Positions 32,413-40,504 of a stretch of DNA of 46,167 nt are shown in pieces. Each line of letters opens with the position of its first letter. Position 1 is the stretch's first letter. The notes under the pieces were generated by a model. The model was not told where the DNA came from, did not search any database, and worked only from the letters and a program-made list of their open reading frames with translations. The stretch covers positions 1 to 46,167 of the forward strand of contig CADCTD010000142.1 of NCBI GenBank assembly GCA_902805545.1. Direction: 5' to 3'. The stretch is from an uncultured Craurococcus sp. (GTDB lineage Bacteria; Pseudomonadota; Alphaproteobacteria; Acetobacterales; Acetobacteraceae). A program made the position numbers and the translations under genes.

Positions 32413-34403
32413 GCATCCTCCCGCAGCAGCAGGATATGGCCGCCGGGCCGGGCCGTGGCGGACCAGCCGGGCGGGACGAGAATGGTGGACCAGTCATCCT
32501 CGATGATGGCAGGGCCGACGAGGCGGTGCGGCGGGGCGAGGGCCGCACGCTCGTAACGCGGGGTGGGCAGCGGGGCGCCGGGGGCGAACCAGCAGGGGTC
32601 GGTGGCGAAGGGGCGCGGCGGCGCGGGCTCCGGCGCGGGCGGGGCGAGGGCGAGGCTGCGCGGGGCGGCGACGCGCAGGCGGAGGCCGATCATCTCCCAG
32701 GCCTCGCCCGAGGCGAAGCCGAAGAGGGCGCGGTGCCGAGCCTCGAAGGCGGAGCCGAGGCCAGCGCCGTCCATGGCGCCGGAGAGCGGCACATCCACCG
32801 CGTAGGACTGGCCGCGGTAGCGGATGAGGCCCGTCTCCTCCGCGGCGATCGCCTCCTGGGCCACGCCCTGGGCGAGAAGGGGGGCGGAAAGCTCGTCGAG
32901 CAGGGCGGCGCGGGCGGCGGCGAGGCGGGCGGCATCGAAGCCCTCGCCCGGCAGGCGGAGGGTGCGCTGGCGGGTGTAGCTCATCTCGGCCGCGACGCAG
33001 CCGAGGGCGGAGAAGGCGGAGGAGGCGTGCGGCACCAGCACGCGGGTGATGCCGTAGGTGGCGGCGAGGCCCGTCGCATGCATCGGCCCCATGCCGCCGA
33101 AGGCGAGCAGCGTGGCGCCACGGCCATCGACGCCGCGCTCGACCGTGATCTTGTTCAGGGCGCGGGCCATGGTGGCATCGGCCACGCGGAGGACGCCGAG
33201 GGCGAGCTCCACCACGGGCAGGCCGAGCTGCTCCGCGAGCGGGGCGAAGGCGGCGGCGGCGCGCCCGGCATCGAGGGTGATGGTGCCGCCGAGGCGGCGG
33301 CGGGGGTTCAGGTAGCCGAGGATGGCATTGGCGTCGCAGACAGTGGGTGAGGTGCCGCCGCGGCCGTAGCAGGCGGGGCCCGGCTCGGCGCCGGCGCTCT
33401 GCGGGCCGACGGAAAGGCCGGCCGGGCCGTGGCGAACGATGGAGCCGCCGCCGGCGCCGATCGACTCGATGGCGACCATGGGCTGGCGCAGCGGCTGGTC
33501 GGCCAGGCGGGCATCGACGGTGATCTCGGCACGGCCTTCGAGGATCAGCGCGACATCGGTGGTGGTGCCGCCCATGTCGAAGGAGAGGAGCGCGGCCTCG
33601 CCGGTCTCGCGCGCCACGGCGGCGGCGGCGGCGACGCCGGCGGCGGGGCCGGAGAGGGCCATCAGCAGCGGGCGCTCCGCCGCGGCCTCGGGCGAGGCCA
33701 TGCCGCCGGCCGAGTGCATGACGTGGAGGCGCGCGTTGCCGGGAAGTTCGGCGCGGAGGCGGGCGAGGTATTCGGCGGCGAGCGGCATGACGGCGGCGTT
33801 CAGCACCGTCGCCACGCAGCGCTCGTATTCGCGCGCCTCCGGATTCACCTGGTGGGAGAGGGAGAGGTAGGGCACGCGGCCCCGCAGGCGCTCCGCCAGG
33901 GCCAGCTCATGCTCGGGATTGGCGTAGCTGTGCAGCAGCATGACGGCGACGGAGCGCGTGCCGGCCGCCAGCGCGGCGTCGATGGTGGCCTCCGTCGCCG
34001 TCAGCGGGCGGAGGATGCTGCCGTCATGCGCGATGCGTTCGGCGACGGGGACGCGGCGGGCGGCCGGGATGAGGGGCGCGGGCTTCGGCGGGACGTCGAG
34101 GCGGTAGAGCTCCCGCCGGCTCTGGCGGCCGATCTCGATGATATCCTCGAAGCCCTCCGTCGCCAGCAGCGTCACCGGCTCCAGCTTGTTCTCGACGATG
34201 GCGTTGGTGACGCGGGTGGTGCCGTGGATCAGGTCGTCGATCCCGTCCGCGGCGATGCCGATGGCCTCGAGGGCTGCGAAGATGCTGCCGACAGGGTCGG
34301 CGGGGCGGGAGGGCACCTTGGCGGTGCGGAACTCGGCATCGCGTGCGGCGACGATGTCGGTGAAGGTGCCGCCGATATCGATGCCGACCTGCCAGCCTGT
34401 CAT
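32409..34403 (-). CDS. Hydantoinase/oxoprolinase subunit A family protein
   Basis: A 664-aa ASKHA-fold subunit. VGIDIGGTFTDIVAA is the phosphate-1 motif, IHGTTRVTNAIVENK follows, then LSFDMGGTTTDVALI is the phosphate-2-like motif and GAGGGSIVRHGPAGLSVGPQ a glycine-rich loop. AFGGMGPMHATGLA is also typical. It supplies the ATP-dependent activation step for HyuB. I start at the ATG at 34403 (MTGWQVGIDIGG); the very long in-frame extension upstream is antisense to the SDR gene and is not real. It is divergent from that SDR gene across 93 bp. Confidence 0.9.
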   Translation of the reverse strand: MTGWQVGIDIGGTFTDIVAARDAEFRTAKVPSRPADPVGSIFAALEAIGIAADGIDDLIHGTTRVTNAIVENKLEPVTLLATEGFEDIIEIGRQSRRELYRLDVPPKPAPLIPAARRVPVAERIAHDGSILRPLTATEATIDAALAAGTRSVAVMLLHSYANPEHELALAERLRGRVPYLSLSHQVNPEAREYERCVATVLNAAVMPLAAEYLARLRAELPGNARLHVMHSAGGMASPEAAAERPLLMALSGPAAGVAAAAAVARETGEAALLSFDMGGTTTDVALILEGRAEITVDARLADQPLRQPMVAIESIGAGGGSIVRHGPAGLSVGPQSAGAEPGPACYGRGGTSPTVCDANAILGYLNPRRRLGGTITLDAGRAAAAFAPLAEQLGLPVVELALGVLRVADATMARALNKITVERGVDGRGATLLAFGGMGPMHATGLAATYGITRVLVPHASSAFSALGCVAAEMSYTRQRTLRLPGEGFDAARLAAARAALLDELSAPLLAQGVAQEAIAAEETGLIRYRGQSYAVDVPLSGAMDGAGLGSAFEARHRALFGFASGEAWEMIGLRLRVAAPRSLALAPPAPEPAPPRPFATDPCWFAPGAPLPTPRYERAALAPPHRLVGPAIIEDDWSTILVPPGWSATARPGGHILLLREDA

Positions 34404-34496
34404 GCGCCGCTCTGCCTCGTGCCGCGGGATATCCTGACGGCGGCGTTGCGGCCTGGCTAGCCCTGGGCGAAGCTCCCCCTGCGGTGGAGGTGGGCG

Positions 34497-35258
34497 ATGC
34501 GGCTCAGGGACAAGGTGGCGGTCATCACGGGCGGCGGCTCCGGCCTCGGACGGGCCAGCGCGGTGCTCTTCGCCCGCGAGGGGGCGCGGATCGCCGTGAT
34601 CGACCGCGATGCCGAGGGTGCGGCGGAGAGCCTGCGGCTGGTGGAGGCGGCAGGCGGCGAGGCGATGGCGCTCGTCTCCGATGTTGGCGAGCCGGGGAGC
34701 GCGGATCGGGATGCGGCGGCCGTCGCCGCTCGCTTCGGGCGGGTCGACGTGCTCTGCTGCTTTGCCGGCTTCTCCTGCGGCGGGACGGTGCTGACGACCG
34801 ATCCCGCGGATTGGGACGCGGTGTTCCGCGCCAATGTCGGCGGGACCTGGCTCTGGGCGAGGGCGGTGATCCCGGCGATGCAGCGCCAGGGCGGGGGCGC
34901 GATCGTCACCACGGCCTCGCAGCTGGCGCTGGCCGGGGGGCGGGGAAATGCGGCCTATATCGCGGCCAAGGGGGCTATCCTCTCGCTGACGCGGACCATG
35001 GCGCTGGATTTCGTCGGCGACAACATCCGGGTGAATGCGCTGGTGCCGGGGGCGATCGACACGCCGCTGCTGCGGCGGAGCTTCGCCCGGCACGAGGAGC
35101 CGGAGCCGGTGATGGCCGCCTCCCGTGCGCGGCACGCGATGGGGCGGTTCGGCAGGCCAGAGGATGTGGCGGAGGCTGCCTTGTTCCTGGCCAGCGATGC
35201 CGCGGCTTTCACCACGGGGACGACGCTGGCGGTGGATGGCGGGTGGCTGGCGGCCTGA
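34497..35258 (+). CDS. SDR family oxidoreductase
   Basis: A 253-aa classical short-chain dehydrogenase. VAVITGGGSGLGRASAVLFA is the TGxxxGxG cofactor loop at about residues 8-27. Catalytic Ser lies in VTTASQLALAGG and Tyr/Lys in AAYIAAKGAILSLTRTMALD. The usual NNAG structural motif reads CFAGF here, a notable change. The C-terminal FTTGTTLAVDGGWLAA is standard. Asp after the second strand (VIDRD) suggests NAD(H) preference. It lies 68 bp ahead of the ABC operon and divergent from hyuA. Substrate unknown. Confidence 0.9.
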   Translation: MRLRDKVAVITGGGSGLGRASAVLFAREGARIAVIDRDAEGAAESLRLVEAAGGEAMALVSDVGEPGSADRDAAAVAARFGRVDVLCCFAGFSCGGTVLTTDPADWDAVFRANVGGTWLWARAVIPAMQRQGGGAIVTTASQLALAGGRGNAAYIAAKGAILSLTRTMALDFVGDNIRVNALVPGAIDTPLLRRSFARHEEPEPVMAASRARHAMGRFGRPEDVAEAALFLASDAAAFTTGTTLAVDGGWLAA

Positions 35259-35268
35259 CGGCGGCTGG

Positions 35269-35300
35269 TACGCGGATTGCTGATTACGCGGAATGCTGAT
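35269..35300 (+). repeat. Two 16-bp tandem direct repeats upstream of the ABC operon
   Basis: TACGCGGATTGCTGAT (35269-35284) is followed at once by TACGCGGAATGCTGAT (35285-35300), one mismatch. The pair lies between the SDR stop and the ATG at 35327. It may be a double regulator site on one DNA face (spacing 16 bp) or a recent duplication. Confidence 0.55.
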
Positions 35301-35326
35301 GTGGCTCGGGTTCGCAGGAGGGTCGG

Positions 35327-36934
35327 ATGAGGATCAGGCGTCGGGATATCCTGGCCGGCATGGGGGCCGGGGCGGCGGCGATGGCGGTGCCGGGCGGGCC
35401 GGCCCTGGCGCAGAGCCGGGCGGAGACGCTGCGGCAGGTGACGGGGAACACCGTCAACACGCTCGATCCGACCATGCCGGGCTCGACGCGCGAGGCCTTC
35501 GGCGTCAGCGTCAATGTCTATGACCGGCTGGTGGGCTTCGGGCGGCGGCAGGCCGGCGCGGGCTGGGTCTTCGACCCGGATGTCATCCGCGGCGAGCTCG
35601 CGGAGCGGGTGGAGACCAGCGCGGATGGGACGACCTTCACCTTCCATCTGCGGCGCGACGCCAAATTTCATGACGGGACGCCGGTGACGGCGGAGGACGT
35701 GAAGTGGTCCTTCGACCGGCATGTGACGGCGCGCTCGCTGGCGGCGGTGCAGATCCAGACCGGCTCCTGGACCAAGGCCGAGCAGTTCCGCGTCGTCGAT
35801 GCGCATACCTTCGAGGCAAAGGTCGAGCGGCCGGACCGGCTGGCGCTGCCCAATCTTTGCACGCTCTACTGCATGATCATCAACAGTAAGGTGGCGAAGG
35901 CGAACGCCACCGCCGATGATCCCTGGGCGCAGGCCTGGCTGAAGGACAATGCGGCAGGCTCCGGCGCCTACAGGGTCGAGAGCTTCAAGCCGGGCGAGCA
36001 GGTGATCCTGCGCCGCAACGACGACTGGAAGGCCGGGCCGCTGCCCTTCTTCCGCCGGATCATCAACCAGACCATCCCGGAGGCCGCGACCAGGGCGAAC
36101 CTGATCGAGCGGGGGGATGCGGACCTCTCGATCGACCTGCAGGCGAGCGACGTGCCGAGCCTGGCGCAAAGGCCGCGGGTGAAGGTGGTCTCGACGCCGC
36201 AGTTCAACGCCTTCACCATGGTCGCCTTCAACACGCGGATGGCGCCCTTCGACAACATCAAGCTGCGCCAGGCGGTGGCGGCGGCGCTGCCCTATGGGGA
36301 TATCTTCAAGGCGGCGCTGTTCGAGCGCGGGGCGGCGATGTTCGGCGCCGATTGGAGCGAGACGCCGCCGACGGCGCGATTCCCGCAGCCGATGCCGATG
36401 AAGACCGACCTCGCGCGTGCCAGGGCGCTGATGGCGGAGGCGGGGCACCCGAACGGGCTCGATACCACCTTCTCCTTCAATGTGGGCTCGGCGGCGACGA
36501 GCGAACCGATGGCGGCGCTGGTGAAGGAGTCGCTCGCCCGCATCGGCATCCGCGTCGAGATCCAGAAATTGCCGGATGCGCAGATCTCGACCCTGGTGAC
36601 GGAGAAGAAGCTGCCCTTCCTCACCGAGACCTCGATCGCCTGGCTGCCCTCGACGGACTACTTCTTCCGCAACTTCTTCACCGGGGAGCAGCGCTGGAAC
36701 TACAGCAGCTGGAACAATGCGGAGATCAACGCACTGACCGCCAAGGCGCGGTTCGAGCAGGATGCGGCGGAGTATGAGCGGCTCTGCAAGCGGATGATCG
36801 CGGTGCTGGCCGAGGAGGTGCCGCTGATCCTGCTCTGGCAGCCGAACCAGGATGCGGTGATGACCCAGGCCATCGACGGCTATACCTACCAGTACCACCG
36901 GCAGGTGGATTACCGCGACCTGCGGCGGGCCTGA
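35327..36934 (+). CDS. Peptide/nickel-type ABC transporter substrate-binding protein (family 5)
   Basis: A 535-aa periplasmic receptor. The leader MRIRRRDILAGMGAGAAAMA carries an RRRD twin-Arg, suggesting Tat export. SBP_bac_5 motifs: TVNTLDPTMPGS, LRRDAKFHDGTPVTAEDVKW (exact family signature), AAGSGAYRVESFKPGEQVIL, VAFNTRMAPFDNIKLRQAVA and LARARALMAEAGHP. A GGAGGG site lies 6 nt ahead of the ATG. It heads a four-gene operon with two permeases and a fused ATPase, all overlapping. The ligand may be a peptide, a cyclic amide or a similar amide, given hyuBA next door. Confidence 0.92.
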   Translation: MRIRRRDILAGMGAGAAAMAVPGGPALAQSRAETLRQVTGNTVNTLDPTMPGSTREAFGVSVNVYDRLVGFGRRQAGAGWVFDPDVIRGELAERVETSADGTTFTFHLRRDAKFHDGTPVTAEDVKWSFDRHVTARSLAAVQIQTGSWTKAEQFRVVDAHTFEAKVERPDRLALPNLCTLYCMIINSKVAKANATADDPWAQAWLKDNAAGSGAYRVESFKPGEQVILRRNDDWKAGPLPFFRRIINQTIPEAATRANLIERGDADLSIDLQASDVPSLAQRPRVKVVSTPQFNAFTMVAFNTRMAPFDNIKLRQAVAAALPYGDIFKAALFERGAAMFGADWSETPPTARFPQPMPMKTDLARARALMAEAGHPNGLDTTFSFNVGSAATSEPMAALVKESLARIGIRVEIQKLPDAQISTLVTEKKLPFLTETSIAWLPSTDYFFRNFFTGEQRWNYSSWNNAEINALTAKARFEQDAAEYERLCKRMIAVLAEEVPLILLWQPNQDAVMTQAIDGYTYQYHRQVDYRDLRRA

Positions 36935-37956
36935 TGCGTGGCATCGCAGGGCGGGCGGGGCGGCGCTTCGTCTCCTCGCTGCCGGCGCTGTTCGGGGTGC
37001 TGGTCTTCACCTTTCTGCTGATGCGGGTGCTGCCGGGCGACCCGGCGGTGTTCTTCGCCTCCGGGCCGAATGCGGGGCAGGCGGAGATCGAGGACATCCG
37101 GCGGCGGATGGGGCTCGACAAGCCGGTGCCGGAGCAGCTCCTGCTCTATCTCAGGGATATCGGCACGGGGAATCTCGGGCGGTCGATGACGACGGGGCAG
37201 CCGGTGCTCAACGACCTGCGCAACCGGCTGCCGGCCTCGCTGGAGCTGACCTTCTGCGCGCTGCTGATCGCGCTGGTGCTGGCGGTGCCGCTCGGCATTC
37301 TGGCGGCGCTCAGGCCGGGGTCGGTGGTGGATCATGGGGTGCGGCTGCTCTGCACGCTTGGGGTCTGCGTGCCGACCTTCGTCTCCGGGCTGTTGCTGAT
37401 CTATGTGCTCTATTACCTGCTCGGGATCGCGCCGGACCCGACGGGGCGGATCGACATCTTCGCCTCCCAGCCGCCGGAGGTGACGGGGTTCCTGCTGTTG
37501 GATGCGGCCATCGCCGGTGAGTGGGAGGCGTGGTGGGCGGCGGCAAGCCAGCTCATCCTGCCGGCCTGCACCATGGCGCTCTTCGTGCTGGCGCCGCTGG
37601 CCAGGATGACGCGGGCCTCGATGCTCGCGGTGCTGACCAGCGACTTCATCCGGACGGGGGAGGCGCTGGGGCTGTCGCGGCGGCGGGTGATCCTCGTCTA
37701 TGCGCTGCGGAATGCGCTGCTGCCGGTGATCACCATCATGGGCATCGTCTTCTCGACCATGCTGGGGGCGAATGTGCTGGTGGAGAAGGTGTTCTCCTGG
37801 CCAGGCGTCGCCTCCTATGCGCTGGATGCGCTGCTCTCCTCGGACTATGCGCCGGTGCAGGGCTTCGTGCTGTTGATGGCCTCGATCTTCGTGCTGGTGA
37901 ACCTGGTGGTCGATCTGCTCTACGGCCTCGCCGATCCGCGGGTCTCGATCGGATGA
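36934..37956 (+). CDS. ABC transporter permease, DppB type
   Basis: A 340-aa inner-membrane permease with about six transmembrane helices. LPALFGVLVFTFLLMRVLPG and DPAVFFASG near the N-terminus and MGLDKPVPEQLLLYLRDIGTG are characteristic of DppB/OppB. The EAA loop reads IRTGEALGLSRRRVILVYAL, the ATPase contact. The start overlaps the receptor stop (TGATG). It has an insertion of about 30 residues near 165-200 (GRIDIFASQPPEVTG) of the length often seen in DppB. Confidence 0.92.
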   Translation: MRGIAGRAGRRFVSSLPALFGVLVFTFLLMRVLPGDPAVFFASGPNAGQAEIEDIRRRMGLDKPVPEQLLLYLRDIGTGNLGRSMTTGQPVLNDLRNRLPASLELTFCALLIALVLAVPLGILAALRPGSVVDHGVRLLCTLGVCVPTFVSGLLLIYVLYYLLGIAPDPTGRIDIFASQPPEVTGFLLLDAAIAGEWEAWWAAASQLILPACTMALFVLAPLARMTRASMLAVLTSDFIRTGEALGLSRRRVILVYALRNALLPVITIMGIVFSTMLGANVLVEKVFSWPGVASYALDALLSSDYAPVQGFVLLMASIFVLVNLVVDLLYGLADPRVSIG

Positions 37957-38798
37957 GCGCGACCCTGCGGCATGCGGGCTGGGTGCTCCGGGGCAACCCC
38001 GTGACGCTGCTGGCCGGGTGCGGCTGCGGGCTGCTGGTGTTGGCCGCGCTGCTCGGGCCCTGGATCGCGCCCTATGATCCCATCGCCTCCAACGTGCCGA
38101 ATGCGCTGCAGGCGCCGAGCGCGGCGCACTGGTTCGGGACGGACCAGCTTGGGCGGGACGTCTTCAGCCGGGTGCTGGTGGCGGCGAGGCTCGATCTGGC
38201 GATTGCTGCCTCGGCCGTCAGCCTGTCCTTCATCGTGGGCGCCACGGTCGGCAGCTTCTGCGGCTATGCGGGCGGCAAGCTCGATGCCTGGGTCGGGCGC
38301 TTCGTCGATGTGCTGATGGCCTTTCCGCTCTTCGTCCTGGCCATGGCGATGGTGGCGGCGCTCGGCAACCGGGTCGAGAACATCATCTATGCGACGGCGA
38401 TCATCAACCTGCCCTTCTACATCCGCTTCAGCCGGGCGGAGGTGAATGTCAGGCGGGGCCTGGGCTGGGTGGAGGCGGCAAGGGCGTCGGGCAACAGCCA
38501 TGCGCGGGTGGTGCTGCGCTTCCTGCTGCCGAACGTGCTGCCGGCGATGGCGGTGCAGATCTCGCTCAATCTCGGCTGGGCGATCCTGAATGCGGCGGGG
38601 CTCTCCTTCCTCGGCCTCGGCGTGCGGCCGCCGACGCCGGAATGGGGGATCATGGTGGCGGAGGGGGCGAGGTTCATCACCACGGGGAAGTGGTGGCTCG
38701 TCGCCTGCCCGGGGGCGGCGCTGATGTTCGCGGTGCTCTGCTTCAACCTGCTCGGCGACGGGCTGCGGGATATCCTCGACCCGCGGATGCGGACATGA
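37953..38798 (+). CDS. ABC transporter permease, DppC type
   Basis: A 281-aa inner-membrane permease. LLGPWIAPYDPIASNVPNAL, HWFGTDQLGRDVFSRVLVAA and VDVLMAFPLFVLAMAMVAAL are strong DppC/OppC signatures. The EAA loop is VEAARASGNSHARVVLRFLL, and LSFLGLGVRPPTPEWGIMVA ends the family core. The ATG at 37953 overlaps the DppB-type stop by 4 nt. It pairs with the preceding permease to form the channel. Confidence 0.92.
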   Translation: MSATLRHAGWVLRGNPVTLLAGCGCGLLVLAALLGPWIAPYDPIASNVPNALQAPSAAHWFGTDQLGRDVFSRVLVAARLDLAIAASAVSLSFIVGATVGSFCGYAGGKLDAWVGRFVDVLMAFPLFVLAMAMVAALGNRVENIIYATAIINLPFYIRFSRAEVNVRRGLGWVEAARASGNSHARVVLRFLLPNVLPAMAVQISLNLGWAILNAAGLSFLGLGVRPPTPEWGIMVAEGARFITTGKWWLVACPGAALMFAVLCFNLLGDGLRDILDPRMRT

Positions 38799-40423
38799 GC
38801 GCGCTGCTCGAGGTCGAGGAGCTGCGGGTCGAATTCGGCACGCGGCATGGGGTGGTGGAGGCGCTGCGGGGCGTCTCGCTCGCGGTCGGGCCATCGGAGA
38901 CGCTCGGCATCGTCGGCGAGAGCGGGTCGGGCAAGTCGGTGACGGCCTTCTGCGTCATGCGGCTGCTCGACCGGGCGGGGCGGGTCACCGGGGGGCGCAT
39001 CCGCTTCCGCGGGGAGGATATCACCCGAGCGGGGCGGCGGGTGCTGGCGCCGCTGCGCGGGGCGGCGATGTCGATGATCTTCCAGAACCCGCGCGCGGCG
39101 CTCAACCCGATCCGGCCGGTCGGGTTGCAGATCGCCGACGTGATCCGGGCGCATGAGGCCGTGTCGGCGCGGGAGGCGCGGGAGCGGACGCTCGCCCTGC
39201 TGGAGGCGGTGCGCATCCGCGAGCCGGCGCGGCGGCTGGAGGCCTATCCGCATGAGCTCTCGGGGGGGATGTGCCAGCGGGTGATGATCGCCATGGCGAT
39301 CGCCTGCGAGCCGAGCCTGCTCATCGCCGACGAGCCGACCACGGGGCTCGACGTCACCACGCAGAAGGCGGTGATGGATCTCCTGGCGGAGACCACGGCG
39401 CGGCGGGGGATGGCGATGCTGCTCATCACCCATGACCTCGGCCTCGCCGCGCAGTATTGCGGGCGGATCGCGGTGATGGAGCAGGGGCGGGTCGTGGAGG
39501 AGGCGGCGCCGGCCAGGCTCTTCGGCGCGCCGGGGCATCCCTATACGCGGCGGCTGGTGGCAGCCTCGCCGCGGCGGGATTCGACGGTGGCCGGGCTGGT
39601 GGGAGAGCGGGAGGCGGCGCCGGTCGCGCCGACCGGCCGGCGGCTGCTGGAGGTCAGCGGGTTGCGCAAGGAGTTCGGCGGGGTGGCGGCGGTGGAGGGG
39701 GTGTCCTTCCATCTCGACGCGGGAGAGAGCCTGGGGCTGGTCGGGGAGAGCGGGTCGGGGAAGAGCACGCTGTCGCGCCTGGTCTGCCGGCTGCTCGACC
39801 CGACGGCCGGGAACATCCGTTTCGAGGGGGAGGAGATCGGCGCCATCCCGGCCGGGCGGTTCCACAGGAGCCCGTGGCGGCGCGAGATCCAGCTCGTCTT
39901 CCAAGATCATGGGGAGAGCCTCAACCCGCGCTTCTCGGCCTTCGACTGCATCGCCGATCCGCTGCGGCGGCTGCTCGGGATGCGGGAAGGGGCAGGGCTG
40001 CGGGCGCGGGTGGCGGAGTGTGCCGAGCGGGTGGGGCTGCCGGGGGAGCTGCTCGGGCGCTTCCCGCATCAGCTCTCGGGCGGGCAGAAGGCGCGGGTCG
40101 GGATCGCGCGGGCGATCGCGCCGGGGCCGCGGCTCCTGGTGCTCGACGAGCCGACGGCGGCGCTCGATGTCTCGGTGCAGGCCGTGGTGCTGCATCTGCT
40201 CGACCGGCTGCGGCGGGAGGCGGGGCTCGCCTATCTCTTCGTCAGCCATGACCTCAACGTGGTGCGGATGATGTGCGAGCGCACCATCGTCCTCCAGGCC
40301 GGGCGGGTGGTGGAGGAAGGGCGGAGCGACGCGCTCTTCGCCACGCCGAAGGCCCGCTACACGGCGGAGCTGCTGGCGGCGATCCCGCATTTCGAGCCCG
40401 AGGCGGAACCGGCGCTGGGGTGA
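38795..40423 (+). CDS. Fused dipeptide-type ABC transporter ATPase (two ATP-binding domains, DppD-DppF)
   Basis: A 542-aa protein with two nucleotide-binding domains in one chain. Domain 1 (about 1-265) has Walker A GESGSGKSVT, signature HELSGGMCQRVMIAMA and Walker B LLIADEPTTGLDV. Domain 2 (about 285-535) has Walker A GESGSGKSTLS, signature QLSGGQKARVGIARAI and Walker B LLVLDEPTAALDV. Both keep all catalytic motifs, though domain 1 has LSGGM in place of LSGGQ. The oligopeptide C-terminal stretch (PGHPYTRRLVAASP) follows domain 1. The ATG overlaps the permease stop (ATGA). Energises import of the receptor ligand. Confidence 0.92.
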   Translation: MSALLEVEELRVEFGTRHGVVEALRGVSLAVGPSETLGIVGESGSGKSVTAFCVMRLLDRAGRVTGGRIRFRGEDITRAGRRVLAPLRGAAMSMIFQNPRAALNPIRPVGLQIADVIRAHEAVSAREARERTLALLEAVRIREPARRLEAYPHELSGGMCQRVMIAMAIACEPSLLIADEPTTGLDVTTQKAVMDLLAETTARRGMAMLLITHDLGLAAQYCGRIAVMEQGRVVEEAAPARLFGAPGHPYTRRLVAASPRRDSTVAGLVGEREAAPVAPTGRRLLEVSGLRKEFGGVAAVEGVSFHLDAGESLGLVGESGSGKSTLSRLVCRLLDPTAGNIRFEGEEIGAIPAGRFHRSPWRREIQLVFQDHGESLNPRFSAFDCIADPLRRLLGMREGAGLRARVAECAERVGLPGELLGRFPHQLSGGQKARVGIARAIAPGPRLLVLDEPTAALDVSVQAVVLHLLDRLRREAGLAYLFVSHDLNVVRMMCERTIVLQAGRVVEEGRSDALFATPKARYTAELLAAIPHFEPEAEPALG

Positions 40424-40428
40424 AATTT

Positions 40429-40440
40429 GGTCGATCGACC
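40429..40440. promoter_or_regulatory. Perfect 12-bp palindrome upstream of the monooxygenase gene
   Basis: GGTCGATCGACC lies 64 bp ahead of the ATG at 40505, directly after the ABC operon. It is preceded by AAATTT and followed by a GTCCGTC that extends the half-site pattern. It resembles operators of TetR-type repressors by form. No regulator gene is adjacent. Confidence 0.35.
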
Positions 40441-40504
40441 GTCCGTCTCGCTTGCCGGGGGGAGGGGGGCTGACTAGCTTCCCTTATCTGGGAGGAGACC
40501 GGTC

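Noticed and set aside
34404-35135. N-terminal extension of hyuA on the minus strand
   Set aside because: The extension lies opposite the SDR gene, while hyuA has a standard start MTGWQVGIDIGG at 34403.
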